Below, one piece after another: positions 16,127-26,388 of a stretch of DNA of 64,000 nucleotides (the first letter of the stretch is position 1; each line of letters begins with the position of its first letter). A model generated the notes under the pieces. That model had not been told where the DNA came from. It ran no database searches and was given only the letters and a program-made list of their open reading frames with translations. This DNA comes from Elizabethkingia occulta (lineage in GTDB: Bacteria > Bacteroidota > Bacteroidia > Flavobacteriales > Weeksellaceae): the NCBI RefSeq assembly GCF_002023715.1, contig NZ_MAHX01000007.1:186001-250000 (forward strand), in the 5' to 3' direction. A program made the position numbers and the translations under genes.

Positions 16127-16449
16127 CGATGCTTTCGCGGTCTGAAGCTTATAGTCAGGTATGATACGTATTTTGTTTTTTGATAATAGTAAAAAAGAAG
16201 CATATTCTGGTATTACCCAACATTATTATCATTTCACAGGAATGATATACACAGAGTCATCTTATCTTCTGTAGTATATTCCGTATTCTGATCCTCTTAG
16301 TATTCCCCCGTAAAAGTTTTAGAAAGCTTACAAAGAATGTAATTCTGGTTTGTAACCGGACTAACTGACTTTGAAATTCTGATGTCCTAAAGGATAGAAA
16401 GCAACAGGCTTTACAGATAGAAAAACATGAAATTAACAATAGTATTGAA
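16127..16449 (+). other. Long leader between the B12 aptamer and prpB
   Basis: These 323 nt hold no credible gene. A 12-codon ORF (ATG 16129, stop ending 16164) directly follows the aptamer. A 7-bp palindrome TATCATT/AATGATA with a 7-nt spacer lies at 16227-16247 and could be an operator. No TANNTTTG box is clear, so the prp genes probably depend on the riboswitch transcript. The expression platform may lie anywhere in this stretch. Confidence 0.5.
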
Positions 16450-17355
16450 ATGAGTAAAAATGCGAGTTTAGGATCTCCCGGTTTACGATTCCGGGAGGCA
16501 ATGCAAAAAGAAAATCCTCTTCAAATTGTAGGTGCTGTTAATGCTAACCATGCATTACTAGCCAGGCAGGCAGGTTTTAATGCAATATACCTTTCAGGAG
16601 GTGGAGTTGCAGCAGGTTCATTAGGAGTTCCGGATCTGGGTATTACGACATTGGATGATGTACTTACAGACATTCAGCGTATTACAAACGTATGCAATCT
16701 GCCTTTATTAGTAGATGTTGATACCGGTTTCGGTCCATCTGCCTTTAATATTGCCCGTACAGTGAGTTCACTGATCAAAGCCGGAGCAGCAGCTTTACAC
16801 ATTGAAGACCAGATTGGTGCAAAACGTTGTGGCCACCGTCCGGGTAAAGAACTGGTAAGTAAAGAGGAAATGTCGGACAGGCTGAAAGCAGCAGCAGATG
16901 CCCGCACAGACGATAATTTTGTGATCGGTGCCCGCACAGATGCTTTCGCTAATGAAGGACTGGAAAAAACATTGGAACGCGCTGTAGCTTATAAAGAGGC
17001 GGGAGCCGACTTTATTTTTGCAGAAGCTGTTCCTGATCTTGGTGTTTATCAAAAATTCGTAGATGCTACAGGTATTCCTGTATTGGCAAATATTACCGAA
17101 TTCGGGATGATTAAAATGTACACTGTGGACGAGCTGAAAGCTGCAGGGGTAGGACTGGTATTGTATCCGCTGTCTGCCTTCCGCGCTGCAAACAAAGCAG
17201 CCCTCAATGTATATGAACATATCCGAAAAGATGGTACGCAGGCCAATGTACTGGATACAATGCAGACCAGAGAAGAGCTGTATGCCAGTATTGGCTACTA
17301 CGATTATGAGCAAAAATTAGATAAACTGTTTAAAACAAACCAAGATGTCAAGTAA
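16450..17355 (+). CDS. prpB: Methylisocitrate lyase PrpB
   Basis: Cleaves 2-methylisocitrate to pyruvate and succinate, the last step of the methylcitrate cycle. The 301-aa protein has the isocitrate lyase/PEP mutase barrel, with VDVDTGFG (metal-binding Asp residues, about 89-96), IEDQ and the active-site signature KRCGH (about 125-129). Its length and KRCGHRPGK fit methylisocitrate lyase rather than the longer isocitrate lyases. The gene overlaps prpC by 11 nt, so the two are translationally coupled. It is the first gene after the cobalamin riboswitch. Confidence 0.95.
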   Translation: MSKNASLGSPGLRFREAMQKENPLQIVGAVNANHALLARQAGFNAIYLSGGGVAAGSLGVPDLGITTLDDVLTDIQRITNVCNLPLLVDVDTGFGPSAFNIARTVSSLIKAGAAALHIEDQIGAKRCGHRPGKELVSKEEMSDRLKAAADARTDDNFVIGARTDAFANEGLEKTLERAVAYKEAGADFIFAEAVPDLGVYQKFVDATGIPVLANITEFGMIKMYTVDELKAAGVGLVLYPLSAFRAANKAALNVYEHIRKDGTQANVLDTMQTREELYASIGYYDYEQKLDKLFKTNQDVK

Positions 17356-18496
17356 CGAAGGAACTTTCAAACCTAAAAAAAGCGTAGCTCTTTCGGGAGT
17401 AGTCGCAGGAAATACAGCGCTTTGCAGTGTTGGGAAAAGCGGAAACGATTTACATTACAGAGGCTATAATATTCTTGATCTGGCTGTGAAAGCCCAGTTT
17501 GAAGAAGTTGCCTACTTGCTTATATATGGCCAGCTGCCTACAGAAGCACAATTGAAAAATTATAAATCTAAACTAAAATCACTGCGGGGACTGCCTAACT
17601 CTGTTAGAAATATTCTGAAAAGCATTCCTGCAGCTGCACATCCGATGGATGTAATGCGTTCCATGGTTTCGGCTATTGGAAGTATACAACCGGAGAAAGA
17701 CGATCATAATGTGGCAGGAGCAAGAGATATTGCTGACAAATTATTAGCTTCCTTCAGTTCAGGCTTATTATACTGGTACCATTACAGCCATAACGGGAAA
17801 GAAATAGAGGTAAATACTGATGATGATACAATTGGTGGTCACTTTCTGCATTTGTTACATGGTAAAGTACCTTCTGAATCCTGGGTGAAAGCCATGCAGA
17901 TTTCACTTAACCTGTATGCTGAACACGAATTTAATGCGTCTACTTTTACAAGCAGGGTTATTGCCGGAACAGGTTCAGATTTTTATTCTGCAATTACAGG
18001 AGCAATTGGAGCACTAAGAGGTCCGAAACATGGTGGTGCCAATGAGGTTGCTTTTGAAATACAAAGCAGATATAACTCTCCGGATGAAGCCGAAGCAGAT
18101 ATCCGCCAACGGATTGCTAGTAAGGAAGTGATTATAGGTTTTGGCCATCCTGTTTATACAATATCAGATCCAAGAAATGTAGTTATTAAGGAAGTTGCAA
18201 GAGAGCTTTCCGAAGAGTCAGGCGATATGCTGCTATTTAATATTGCCGAAAGACTTGAAGCAGTAATGTGGGAAGAAAAGAAAATGTTCCCCAACCTGGA
18301 TTGGTTCTCGGCAGTGTCATACCATCAGATGGGAGTACCAACACTAATGTTTACACCATTATTTGTTATTTCCAGAGTCACAGGATGGAGTGCCCATATC
18401 ATCGAGCAAAGACAAGATGGAAAAATAATCAGGCCAAGTGCTAATTACATTGGGCCAGAGAACAAAGAATTTGTCTCGATTACAGACAGAAAATAA
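17345..18496 (+). CDS. prpC: 2-Methylcitrate synthase PrpC
   Basis: Condenses propionyl-CoA with oxaloacetate. The 383-aa citrate synthase-type enzyme shows [23 protein letters not shown], the His-containing [46 protein letters not shown] and a late [22 protein letters not shown]. The catalytic His/His/Asp set of the family is therefore represented. The prpB-prpC-prpD context assigns it as the methylcitrate rather than the TCA enzyme. It starts inside the end of prpB and is followed by prpD after 45 nt. Confidence 0.94.
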   Translation: MSSNEGTFKPKKSVALSGVVAGNTALCSVGKSGNDLHYRGYNILDLAVKAQFEEVAYLLIYGQLPTEAQLKNYKSKLKSLRGLPNSVRNILKSIPAAAHPMDVMRSMVSAIGSIQPEKDDHNVAGARDIADKLLASFSSGLLYWYHYSHNGKEIEVNTDDDTIGGHFLHLLHGKVPSESWVKAMQISLNLYAEHEFNASTFTSRVIAGTGSDFYSAITGAIGALRGPKHGGANEVAFEIQSRYNSPDEAEADIRQRIASKEVIIGFGHPVYTISDPRNVVIKEVARELSEESGDMLLFNIAERLEAVMWEEKKMFPNLDWFSAVSYHQMGVPTLMFTPLFVISRVTGWSAHIIEQRQDGKIIRPSANYIGPENKEFVSITDRK

Positions 18497-18541
18497 ACCC
18501 AACATCCTTAAGTAATAAATAACATTCAATTTTAAACTACA

Positions 18542-19990
18542 ATGAGTCATATATCAAATGAAAGACCGCAACCTGATCATGTTTTAACAGCTATTGCGGA
18601 TTATGTACTGAACTACGAAATAAAGAATGATTTAGCCTGGAAAACTGCACACTATTGTCTATTGGATACGATAGGGTGTGGTCTGGAGGCATTAACATAT
18701 CCGGCATGTACCAAATTGCTGGGACCAATTGTAAAAGGAACCATTGTACCCAATGGTGCTAAAGTACCGGGAACACAGTTTCAGCTGGATCCGGTTCAGG
18801 CTGCTTTTAATATAGGCGCTATTATTCGATGGCTGGATTTTAATGATACTTGGCTGGCCGCTGAATGGGGACATCCTTCTGATAACCTGGGTGGAATTCT
18901 GGCAACGGCAGACTGGCTGTCCAGAACCAATATAGCAGAAGGGAAAAAGCCTCTGAAAGTAAAACAGGTATTGGAAGCCATGATTATGGCACATGAGATC
19001 CAAGGGGTAATTGCTTTGGAGAATTCATTTAATAAAGTTGGTCTGGATCATGTATTGTTAGTGAAATTAGCTTCCACAGCTGTTGTTGGAAAACTGATTG
19101 GCCTTACCAGAGACGAGCTGATTAATGCTGTTTCGCTTGCATTTGTGGATGGGCAGTCTCTACGAACATACCGACATGCTCCTAATACAGGGAGTCGTAA
19201 ATCCTGGGCAGCAGGTGATGCTACTTCCAGAGCAGTTCGCCTGGCGCTAATTGCCAAAACAGGAGAAATGGGCTATCCTTCTGTTCTGACCGCAAAAACA
19301 TGGGGTTTTTATGATGTCTCCTTCAAAGGAAATGAATTTAAGTTCCAGAGAGAATATGGTTCTTATGTTATGGAAAATGTATTATTCAAAATTTCTTTCC
19401 CTGCAGAATTCCATTCTCAGACGGCTGTAGAAGTGGCTATGACACTGCATGAAAAGCTGAACGAATTAGGAAAGACAACTGCAGATATCCGCAAGATTAC
19501 AATACGTACACATGAAGCTGCTATTCGTATTATTGATAAAAAGGGACCTCTGAATAATCCGGCAGACCGCGATCATTGTCTTCAGTACATGATTGCTGTA
19601 CCTCTTATCTTCGGAAGGCTTACAGCAGCAGATTATGAAGACAACATAGCATCTGACGAAAGAATAGATGTGCTACGCGACAAAATGGAATGTGTAGAAG
19701 ATGTACAGTTTACTAAAGATTATCATGATCCTGAAAAACGTTCCATAGCCAATGCACTTACTGTTGAACTAAATGACGGAACGATACTGGACGAAATAGT
19801 TGTTGAATATCCTATCGGGCACAAGCGCAGAAGAGAAGAAGGTATTCCGGAGCTGATTAAGAAATATAAAGTTAATCTGGCTCGTATTTTCCCTGAAAAA
19901 CAACAGCGAATTTTACTGGAAAACTCACTGGATTACAATACACTGGTGAATCTTGACGTAAACGAATTTGTCGATTTACTAGTGATTTAA
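18542..19990 (+). CDS. prpD: 2-Methylcitrate dehydratase PrpD
   Basis: Dehydrates 2-methylcitrate to 2-methyl-cis-aconitate, which an aconitase (not in this window) rehydrates. The 482-aa protein belongs to the MmgE/PrpD family and shows [46 protein letters not shown] and [16 protein letters not shown], all characteristic. Normal length. It is the third gene of the prp unit, and a strong terminator 12 nt after it marks the end. The family also dehydrates citrate weakly; operon context supports PrpD. Confidence 0.95.
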   Translation: MSHISNERPQPDHVLTAIADYVLNYEIKNDLAWKTAHYCLLDTIGCGLEALTYPACTKLLGPIVKGTIVPNGAKVPGTQFQLDPVQAAFNIGAIIRWLDFNDTWLAAEWGHPSDNLGGILATADWLSRTNIAEGKKPLKVKQVLEAMIMAHEIQGVIALENSFNKVGLDHVLLVKLASTAVVGKLIGLTRDELINAVSLAFVDGQSLRTYRHAPNTGSRKSWAAGDATSRAVRLALIAKTGEMGYPSVLTAKTWGFYDVSFKGNEFKFQREYGSYVMENVLFKISFPAEFHSQTAVEVAMTLHEKLNELGKTTADIRKITIRTHEAAIRIIDKKGPLNNPADRDHCLQYMIAVPLIFGRLTAADYEDNIASDERIDVLRDKMECVEDVQFTKDYHDPEKRSIANALTVELNDGTILDEIVVEYPIGHKRRREEGIPELIKKYKVNLARIFPEKQQRILLENSLDYNTLVNLDVNEFVDLLVI

Positions 19991-20001
19991 ACTATACTGA
20001 A

Positions 20002-20044
20002 CGGAAAGTTAAGGACTGTTCTGGTAACCTTAGCTTTCCGTTTT
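20002..20044 (+). terminator. Terminator closing the prpBCD unit
   Basis: 13-bp stem with one G-T pair (20002-20014 with 20028-20040, arm CGGAAAGTTAAGG), 13-nt loop, then TTTTAT. It lies between prpD and mmsA. Confidence 0.8.
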
Positions 20045-20071
20045 ATACCATTTACACCAATCCTATTTATA

Positions 20072-21568
20072 ATGTCAGAAAAAATCAAAATATTAATAAA
20101 CGGTGCTTTTACAGAAAGTAAAACTACCGAATACTTACCTGTGGAAAATCCGGCAACACAAGAAACTATTGCTGAGGTTCCGCTAACCTTGTTGTCTGAG
20201 ATAGATGAAGCTATTGAAACAGCATCTGCAGCCTTTAAAATATGGAAAGAGGTTGCTACTCCTGAGCGGGCGAGGCTTTTTCTTAAATATCAGCAACTCC
20301 TGAAAGAACATCAGAAAGAACTTGCAGAAATACTTTCCAAAGAAAACGGTAAAACCTTTGCCGATGCTATGGGAGATGTATGGCGCGGTATAGAAGTAGT
20401 AGAGCATGCTTGCAATATTCCTACACTGATGATGGGGGAGACAGTAGAAAATGTAGCCAGAGCAGTTGATACTTATAGTTATGTACAGCCATTAGGCGTA
20501 TGTGCAGGTATTACACCATTCAACTTTCCGGCAATGATTCCGTTATGGATGTTTCCTATGGCTATTGCCTGTGGAAATACTTTTATATTGAAGCCGTCGG
20601 AACAGACACCGATGACTTCTGTGAGAATGGCAGAGCTATTCTATGAAGCCGGCTTCCCGAAAGGTGTACTGAATATTGTTCATGGTGCTAAAGACCAGGT
20701 GAATCATCTTCTGAACCATCCTGATATAAGGGCTATTTCTTTCGTGGGATCAGTTCCTGTTGCAGAGCATGTTTACAGAACGGGAACACATAACCTGAAG
20801 CGGGTACAGGCTTTTGGCGGGGCTAAAAACCATATGGTTGTAATGCCTGATGCCAACAAAGAGCAGGTCATTAATAATCTGGTGGGGGCTTCCTGTGGAG
20901 CCGCCGGACAACGCTGTATGGCAATTAGTGTAGCTGTTTTGGTGGGAGAGGCGCAGAATTGGACTGATGATATCAAAAAAGCGCTAAGCAGTATTAAACC
21001 TGGTGTGTGGTCCGATGAATCTGCAGCTTATGGTCCACTGATTAATAAACAATCCAAAGAAAAGGTTCTTAGGCTTATCCAGAGTGCATACAATCAGGGA
21101 GCAGAAGTATTGCTGGATGGCAGTGTCTGTACTGTAGAAGGTTATGAAAACGGATATTTTGTAGGACCGACTTTGTTTAGTAATGTATCGGTAGATATGG
21201 ATATTTACAAAGAAGAAATTTTTGGACCTGCATTGTTGCTGCTAAAGGCTGATACATTGGATGAGGCTATAAAGATTATTAATACCAATCCTTATGGTAA
21301 TGGAACATCTATTTTCACTAATTCGGGAGCAGCAGTCCGGAAGTTTCAGCATGAAATAGAAGTTGGACAGATCGGGATTAATCTACCAATACCAGTTCCT
21401 TTACCATTCTTCTCTTTTACAGGCTGGCGCAAATCGTTTTTTGGAGATCTGCATTCTTATGGAAAGCAGGGAGTACGGTTTTATACAGAAACCAAGACAA
21501 TTACTGCACGCTGGTTCGAGGAGGATGTACCGGGAGGTAATGTAAACATGACTATAGCTTTAAAATAA
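20072..21568 (+). CDS. mmsA: Methylmalonate-semialdehyde dehydrogenase (CoA-acylating)
   Basis: Oxidises methylmalonate semialdehyde with NAD and CoA to propionyl-CoA, releasing CO2; the last step of valine breakdown. The 498-aa aldehyde dehydrogenase shows [12 protein letters not shown]-type sequence ([18 protein letters not shown]), the nucleotide motif [15 protein letters not shown] and the catalytic Cys in [11 protein letters not shown] (about 281). [28 protein letters not shown] is diagnostic for MmsA. It begins a five-gene run after the prp terminator; no clear promoter is visible in the short gap. Confidence 0.95.
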   Translation: MSEKIKILINGAFTESKTTEYLPVENPATQETIAEVPLTLLSEIDEAIETASAAFKIWKEVATPERARLFLKYQQLLKEHQKELAEILSKENGKTFADAMGDVWRGIEVVEHACNIPTLMMGETVENVARAVDTYSYVQPLGVCAGITPFNFPAMIPLWMFPMAIACGNTFILKPSEQTPMTSVRMAELFYEAGFPKGVLNIVHGAKDQVNHLLNHPDIRAISFVGSVPVAEHVYRTGTHNLKRVQAFGGAKNHMVVMPDANKEQVINNLVGASCGAAGQRCMAISVAVLVGEAQNWTDDIKKALSSIKPGVWSDESAAYGPLINKQSKEKVLRLIQSAYNQGAEVLLDGSVCTVEGYENGYFVGPTLFSNVSVDMDIYKEEIFGPALLLLKADTLDEAIKIINTNPYGNGTSIFTNSGAAVRKFQHEIEVGQIGINLPIPVPLPFFSFTGWRKSFFGDLHSYGKQGVRFYTETKTITARWFEEDVPGGNVNMTIALK

Positions 21569-21614
21569 TGAACTGAACATAACATTCAGTATTCAATTTT
21601 TAACCGAATAAAAT

Positions 21615-22775
21615 ATGCAGTTTAACTTAAACGAAAACCAGTATGCCTTTCAGGAGGCGGCAAGGAGTTTTGCCCAAAAAGAGCTGGCACCGTATGCTTC
21701 GGAATGGGATGCTAAAAAAATATTTCCCAGAGAAGCTATTTTAAAAGCCGGAGAGCTGGGATTTTGTAGCATTTATACAAGTGAGGAAAGTGGTGGTTTA
21801 GGTCTTTCGAGACTGGATGCTGCTATTATATTTGAAGAACTGGCAGCAGCATGCCCGTCTACTACAGCCTATATTACCATTCATAATATGGTTTCGTGGA
21901 TGATTGATAAATACGGAAAAGATGAAATCCGGAAAGAATTGTGTCCAAAATTATCAACAGGAGATCTTCTGGGATCATATTGTCTTACCGAACCCGGAGC
22001 CGGATCGGATGCAGCAAGCCTGAAAACAACAGCTGTAAAGAAAGGTGATAAATATCTGATAACTGGTACAAAAGCATTTATTTCCGGTGCCGGAGAAAGT
22101 GATGTGCTTATTGTAATGGCACGCACAGGAGATTCTTCTTCAAAAGGAATTAGTGCTTTTGTTGTTTCTGCGAAAAGTCCGGGAATAAGCTTTGGCGAAA
22201 ATGAAAAAAAGCTGGGTTGGAATACACAGCCAACACGATTTATATTTTTGGATCAGGTAGAGGTGGATGAAAGTCATCTTTTGGGAACATTAGGCGAAGG
22301 CTTTAAAATTGCCTTGAAAGGATTAGACGGAGGGCGTATCAATATTGGAACGTGTTCTGTAGGAGCTGCTCAGGGAGCTATTAACCAGGCACAACGTTAT
22401 ATGCACGAGAGACAACAGTTCGGGAAAACTTTAGCGCAGTTTCAGTCATTACAATTTAAGATTGCTGATATGGTAACAGAGTTGGTTGCAGCCCGGCAGA
22501 TGATTCATCTGGCGGCATTTAAGCTGGATTCCAATGATCCAAATGCCACGACATACTGTGCAATGGCCAAAAGATTGGCTACCGATATGTGTTTTAATAT
22601 CTGTAATGAAGCTTTACAGATTCTGGGCGGATATGGCTGTACGCAGGATTTTCCTGTGGAAAGGTTAATGCGCGATGCAAGAATACATCAGGTTGTAGAG
22701 GGAACAAATGAAATTATGAAACTGGTAATCTCCAGAAAAATACTGGAGGAAGGAGCTACGCTCCAGATCAGATAA
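21615..22775 (+). CDS. Acyl-CoA dehydrogenase, probable isobutyryl-CoA dehydrogenase
   Basis: A 386-aa flavoenzyme of the acyl-CoA dehydrogenase family. Signatures: GSYCLTEPGAGSDAASLKTTA (FAD/substrate binding, about 115-135), KRLATDMCFNICNEALQILGGYGCTQDFPVERLMRD and HQVVEGTNEIMKL (about 364-376), whose first Glu is the expected catalytic base. The neighbours (mmsA, mmsB, hydrolase, hydratase) make isobutyryl-CoA the likely substrate, giving methacrylyl-CoA. Short/branched-chain homologues cannot be excluded from sequence alone. Confidence 0.88.
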   Translation: MQFNLNENQYAFQEAARSFAQKELAPYASEWDAKKIFPREAILKAGELGFCSIYTSEESGGLGLSRLDAAIIFEELAAACPSTTAYITIHNMVSWMIDKYGKDEIRKELCPKLSTGDLLGSYCLTEPGAGSDAASLKTTAVKKGDKYLITGTKAFISGAGESDVLIVMARTGDSSSKGISAFVVSAKSPGISFGENEKKLGWNTQPTRFIFLDQVEVDESHLLGTLGEGFKIALKGLDGGRINIGTCSVGAAQGAINQAQRYMHERQQFGKTLAQFQSLQFKIADMVTELVAARQMIHLAAFKLDSNDPNATTYCAMAKRLATDMCFNICNEALQILGGYGCTQDFPVERLMRDARIHQVVEGTNEIMKLVISRKILEEGATLQIR

Positions 22776-22813
22776 AGCTTAACTTTATATTCACTTCATT
22801 TTCACTTAAAAAT

Positions 22814-23920
22814 ATGGATTTAATACTTACAGAAATAAAAAATAAAGTCGGGTTTATTACACTTAATTCAGAAAAGACCCTTAATTCTCTTTCACTTCCG
22901 ATGATAGAACAATTGGGTGCCGTCCTGAAAAGGTGGGAACTGTCTGATGAGGTTGCCTGCATCTTTTTGCAGGGAGCAGGCGAAAAGGCCTTTTGTGCCG
23001 GAGGCGATGTGAGAAAACTTCATGATGCAATTGTGGAACAAAGGGCTATTGATCCAAAGAAAGTTCCGCAGGAATGCCTTGATTTTTTCTCTAAAGAATA
23101 CAAAGTAGATTATGCTATTCATACGTATCCCAAGCCTGTAATTGTATGGGGTAGCGGTATTGTAATGGGTGGCGGAATAGGTCTGATGGTAGGAGCTTCC
23201 CATCGTATTGTTACAGAAAAGAGCAAACTGGCCATGCCGGAAATTACAATAGGTTTGTATCCGGATGTAGGCGGAACCTGGTTTTTAAACAGAATGCCTT
23301 CTGCTTATGGTTTGTATTCCGGTTTAACGGGAGCCAGACTGGATGGTGCAGACTGCAGGTTTCTGGGACTGGCGGATTATTATGTAGAATCTGCTTCAAA
23401 ACAAGATCTTGTAAGAGCTTTGGAACTGGCAGACTGGAGCGGTGGACTTTATAAAACAGTTTCTGAGGTGCTCGAAAAATTTTCAGCCCGTACTAAAATG
23501 CCTGAATCTAAAGCTGCTGCCCGTGAGCTGTTCATCCGTAAGTTTGAAGGGGTAAACACATTAAAAGAATTTGCTGATATTTTAACAGCACATCAGGGAG
23601 AAGATGAATGGGTAAATACAGGAATCAAAACCTTTGAATCAGGGTCTCCAAGTTCGGCTGCTGTCATTTTTAGACAGCTGAAGTCAGGAGTTAAGCTGAG
23701 TCTGGAAGATGTATTTCGTTCAGAGCTCAACTTATCATGTCAATGTTGTATACATCCGGATTTTGCAGAAGGTGTACGTGCTCTGTTGGTGGATAAGGAT
23801 CAGTCTCCGAAATGGATTCCGGCAACACAAAATGAGATTACCGAAGAATGGGTAGATGGTTATTTTTCTCCTATCTGGAATGCGGAAGAGCACCCTTTAA
23901 AGAATTTAAGTATAAATTAA
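22814..23920 (+). CDS. 3-Hydroxyisobutyryl-CoA hydrolase
   Basis: A 368-aa member of the crotonase superfamily, longer than plain hydratases, as expected for HIBCH. The oxyanion-hole segments AFCAGGDVRKLHD (about 60-72) and GGGIGLMVGASHRIVTEKSKLAMPEITIGLYPDVGGTWFL (about 118-157) carry the Glu and Asp of the HIBCH signature. It hydrolyses 3-hydroxyisobutyryl-CoA, removing toxic methacrylyl-CoA pressure. It lies between the dehydrogenase and mmsB, with gaps of 38 and 9 nt. Confidence 0.92.
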   Translation: MDLILTEIKNKVGFITLNSEKTLNSLSLPMIEQLGAVLKRWELSDEVACIFLQGAGEKAFCAGGDVRKLHDAIVEQRAIDPKKVPQECLDFFSKEYKVDYAIHTYPKPVIVWGSGIVMGGGIGLMVGASHRIVTEKSKLAMPEITIGLYPDVGGTWFLNRMPSAYGLYSGLTGARLDGADCRFLGLADYYVESASKQDLVRALELADWSGGLYKTVSEVLEKFSARTKMPESKAAARELFIRKFEGVNTLKEFADILTAHQGEDEWVNTGIKTFESGSPSSAAVIFRQLKSGVKLSLEDVFRSELNLSCQCCIHPDFAEGVRALLVDKDQSPKWIPATQNEITEEWVDGYFSPIWNAEEHPLKNLSIN

Positions 23921-23929
23921 TTAATGATC

Positions 23930-24811
23930 ATGAAAAAAATCACATTTATAGGATTAGGAAATATGGGTGGGCCTATGGCTGCAAATCTGGTAAGAAAAGG
24001 CTATGAGGTTAAAGGTTTTGATCTTTCAGCAGAAGCCTTGAATCATTTAAAAGAAGCCGGAGGTCATATTGCTGATTCTTCGATAGAAGCCGTTAAAGAT
24101 GCAGATATCGTTATTACAATGTTGCCTTCGGGTAAACATGTTTCCGATCTGTATTCCGATGAGTTTATAAATAATCTGAAATCTGATGCACTTTTGATAG
24201 ATAGCAGTACAATTGATGCTGTTACTGCCAGAGCTGTTGCAGATAAAGTACGGTTAAAAGGCTGTAGCATGATAGATGCTCCTGTTTCAGGAGGAACGGG
24301 TGGTGCACAAGCCGGAACATTAACTTTTATTGTTGGTGGAACACAGGAAAACTTTGAAAAAGCAAAGCCTGTACTGGAATCTATGGGAAAGAATATTTTC
24401 CATGCCGGTGAATCCGGAGCAGGACAAGTTGCTAAAATGTGTAATAATATGCTTTTGGCAGTTCATATGATTGGAACTTCGGAGGCTATCAACTTAGGGG
24501 TAAGACAAGGACTGGATGCTAAAGTGCTGAGTGAGATTATGAAGAAGAGCTCAGGTGGAAACTGGTCTCTGGAAGTCTACAATCCTTATCCGGGAGTGAT
24601 GGAAAATGCGCCTGCATCAAAAGATTATGCAGGTGGTTTTGCTGTAGATCTTATGACAAAAGATCTTGGCCTGGCAGCGGCAGCGGGGCTGGAAACAAAA
24701 ACAGCTACTCCGCTGGGAAGTACAGCATTAAACTTGTACCGAATGTGGAGCGATGCAGGTAACGGGAAAATAGATTTCTCCAGTATTATTCAGTTTCTAA
24801 ACAAACAATAA
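23930..24811 (+). CDS. mmsB: 3-Hydroxyisobutyrate dehydrogenase
   Basis: NAD-dependent oxidation of 3-hydroxyisobutyrate to methylmalonate semialdehyde. The 293-aa protein opens with the dinucleotide fold ITFIGLGNMGGPMAANLVRKG (about 3-23). It carries the family substrate motif DAPVSGGTGGAQAGTL (about 119-134) and the catalytic Lys in GQVAKMCNNM (about 168-172). I start it at the third codon of MIMKK (ATG 23930), which gives the usual N-terminus; ATG 23924 is an alternative. It is followed by the hydratase after 5 nt. Confidence 0.93.
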   Translation: MKKITFIGLGNMGGPMAANLVRKGYEVKGFDLSAEALNHLKEAGGHIADSSIEAVKDADIVITMLPSGKHVSDLYSDEFINNLKSDALLIDSSTIDAVTARAVADKVRLKGCSMIDAPVSGGTGGAQAGTLTFIVGGTQENFEKAKPVLESMGKNIFHAGESGAGQVAKMCNNMLLAVHMIGTSEAINLGVRQGLDAKVLSEIMKKSSGGNWSLEVYNPYPGVMENAPASKDYAGGFAVDLMTKDLGLAAAAGLETKTATPLGSTALNLYRMWSDAGNGKIDFSSIIQFLNKQ

Positions 24812-24816
24812 CAACT

Positions 24817-25599
24817 ATGGATTTCGAAACATTAATCTATACACAGGACGGATATACCGGAATATTAACGATTAACCGCCCACAGGCTTTGAATGCTCTA
24901 AATGCAGATGTATTAAAAGAGCTAAAGATATTTACAGATTATATTAAAACAAATACGGATATAAGGGTTCTTATTATTACCGGAGCTGGTGATAAAGCTT
25001 TTGTAGCCGGAGCCGATATAAAAGCAATGCAGAAAATGACTCCCAAAGAGGCAGAAGAATTTTCGGTTACTGCCCAGACAGTATTTAATGCTATCGAAGC
25101 ATTACCTTTCGCTGTTATAGCTGCAGTAAATGGATTTGCATTGGGCGGGGGCTGTGAACTTGCATTGGCCTGCGATATTATTCTGGCAAGTGAAAAATCC
25201 AGATTTGGTCTGCCGGAAGTTACACTGGGACTTTTACCCTGCTTTGGTGGAACGCAGCGTTTGCCCAGAGCAATAGGATTGTACAAAGCAAAAGAAATGA
25301 TCTTCTCTGGCGAGTTTTATACAGCTGAAAGCTGTAAAGAATTTGGTTTTGTCAATCGTGTAATTGCTCCGGAGAAACTATTGGATGAAGCCTGTAAACT
25401 AGCTGCAACCATTGCTTCCAGAGGCCCTGTTGCGGTAGCGAAGGCTAAGCAGTCACTAAATACAGGGGTTGAAATACATATTACCGAAGGCTTGAAACAG
25501 GAAGCTTACCTGTTTGGAGAGCTCTTCGATACAGAAGATCACAATGAAGGCATTGGAGCCTTTGTTGAAAAACGTACTCCTGATTTTAAGGGGAAATAA
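24817..25599 (+). CDS. Enoyl-CoA hydratase (methacrylyl-CoA hydration)
   Basis: A 260-aa crotonase of standard length. Both catalytic glutamates are present, in GFALGGGCELALACDI (about 107-122) and SRFGLPEVTLGLLPCFGGTQRLPR (about 127-150), and the first oxyanion segment is GDKAFVAGADIKAMQ. In this operon its likely reaction is hydration of methacrylyl-CoA to 3-hydroxyisobutyryl-CoA, which completes a route from isobutyryl-CoA to propionyl-CoA. General short-chain activity in beta-oxidation is equally compatible with the sequence. Confidence 0.9.
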   Translation: MDFETLIYTQDGYTGILTINRPQALNALNADVLKELKIFTDYIKTNTDIRVLIITGAGDKAFVAGADIKAMQKMTPKEAEEFSVTAQTVFNAIEALPFAVIAAVNGFALGGGCELALACDIILASEKSRFGLPEVTLGLLPCFGGTQRLPRAIGLYKAKEMIFSGEFYTAESCKEFGFVNRVIAPEKLLDEACKLAATIASRGPVAVAKAKQSLNTGVEIHITEGLKQEAYLFGELFDTEDHNEGIGAFVEKRTPDFKGK

Positions 25600-25616
25600 A
25601 GATTGCATAATATTAC

Positions 25617-26273
25617 ATGAGTTTGATAAGAGAGAAGCTGGTATTGCCGGAAGAAGGTAAAAAACTATTATTACATTCTTGTTGTGCACCATGCTCAGGA
25701 GAGGTGATGGAAGCAATTATTGCTTCGGGTACAGAGTTTACAATATTCTTTTACAATCCAAATATTCATCCTAAAAAGGAATATGATTTGCGGAAAGAAG
25801 AAAATATACGCTTTGCAGAAAAATATAATATCCCTTTTGTTGATGCAGATTATGATGTAGATAATTGGTTTTCCCGGGCAAAAGGAATGGAATGGGAACC
25901 CGAAAAAGGAGTGCGTTGTACGATGTGTTTTGATATGCGTTTTGAGCGTACCGCTTTATATGCTTATGAAAATGGATTTGATATAATATCCAGTTCTTTA
26001 GGAATTTCCAGATGGAAGAATATGGAACAAATTAATGATTGTGGTATACGGGCTGCCGGGCATTATGATGGCATCTCCTACTGGACATATAATTGGAGGA
26101 AGAAAGGTGGTTCTGCAAGAATGCTTGAAATTAGTAAGCAAGAGCGATTTTATATGCAGGAATATTGTGGCTGTGCCTATTCTTTACGAGATACCAACAA
26201 ATGGAGAATGGAAAATGGACGGGAGAAAATAAAATTAGGTGAAAAATATTATGGAGCCCATGAAGAGATATAA
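25617..26273 (+). CDS. queH: Epoxyqueuosine reductase QueH
   Basis: Reduces epoxyqueuosine in tRNA to queuosine without B12, unlike QueG. The 218-aa protein (formerly DUF208) shows the cysteine motif HSCCAPC (residues 20-26), [28 protein letters not shown] (about 100-108), [13 protein letters not shown] and a late YCGCAYS. These cysteines bind a [4Fe-4S] cluster and an adjacent metal. It begins 17 nt after the hydratase gene and may share its transcript, although it is functionally unrelated. A strong bidirectional terminator follows. Confidence 0.93.
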   Translation: MSLIREKLVLPEEGKKLLLHSCCAPCSGEVMEAIIASGTEFTIFFYNPNIHPKKEYDLRKEENIRFAEKYNIPFVDADYDVDNWFSRAKGMEWEPEKGVRCTMCFDMRFERTALYAYENGFDIISSSLGISRWKNMEQINDCGIRAAGHYDGISYWTYNWRKKGGSARMLEISKQERFYMQEYCGCAYSLRDTNKWRMENGREKIKLGEKYYGAHEEI

Positions 26274-26326
26274 CAAAAATAGAAAGTTATCACTCCAAAA
26301 TAATAATGAAAACAAGAAAAATGAAA

Positions 26327-26361
26327 AAAAGGCAGTATCACAATTTCTGATACTGCCTTTT
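26327..26361. terminator. Bidirectional intrinsic terminator
   Basis: Perfect 14-bp stem (26327-26340 with 26348-26361, AAAAGGCAGTATCA), 7-nt loop, A and T tracts on either side. It separates the convergent queH and TRASH-like lipoprotein genes. Confidence 0.92.
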
Positions 26362-26388
26362 GTATTTTTTAGTGTATAAAATCTTCTT

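Noticed and set aside
16129-16164. Regulatory leader peptide directly after the B12 aptamer
   Set aside because: The 11-residue ORF has no codon pattern linked to propionate or B12 and could occur by chance; mentioned only as part of the leader.
16257-16439. 60-aa minus-strand ORF in the prpB leader
   Set aside because: Composition is random, it has no start context, and the region is better explained as the riboswitch leader.
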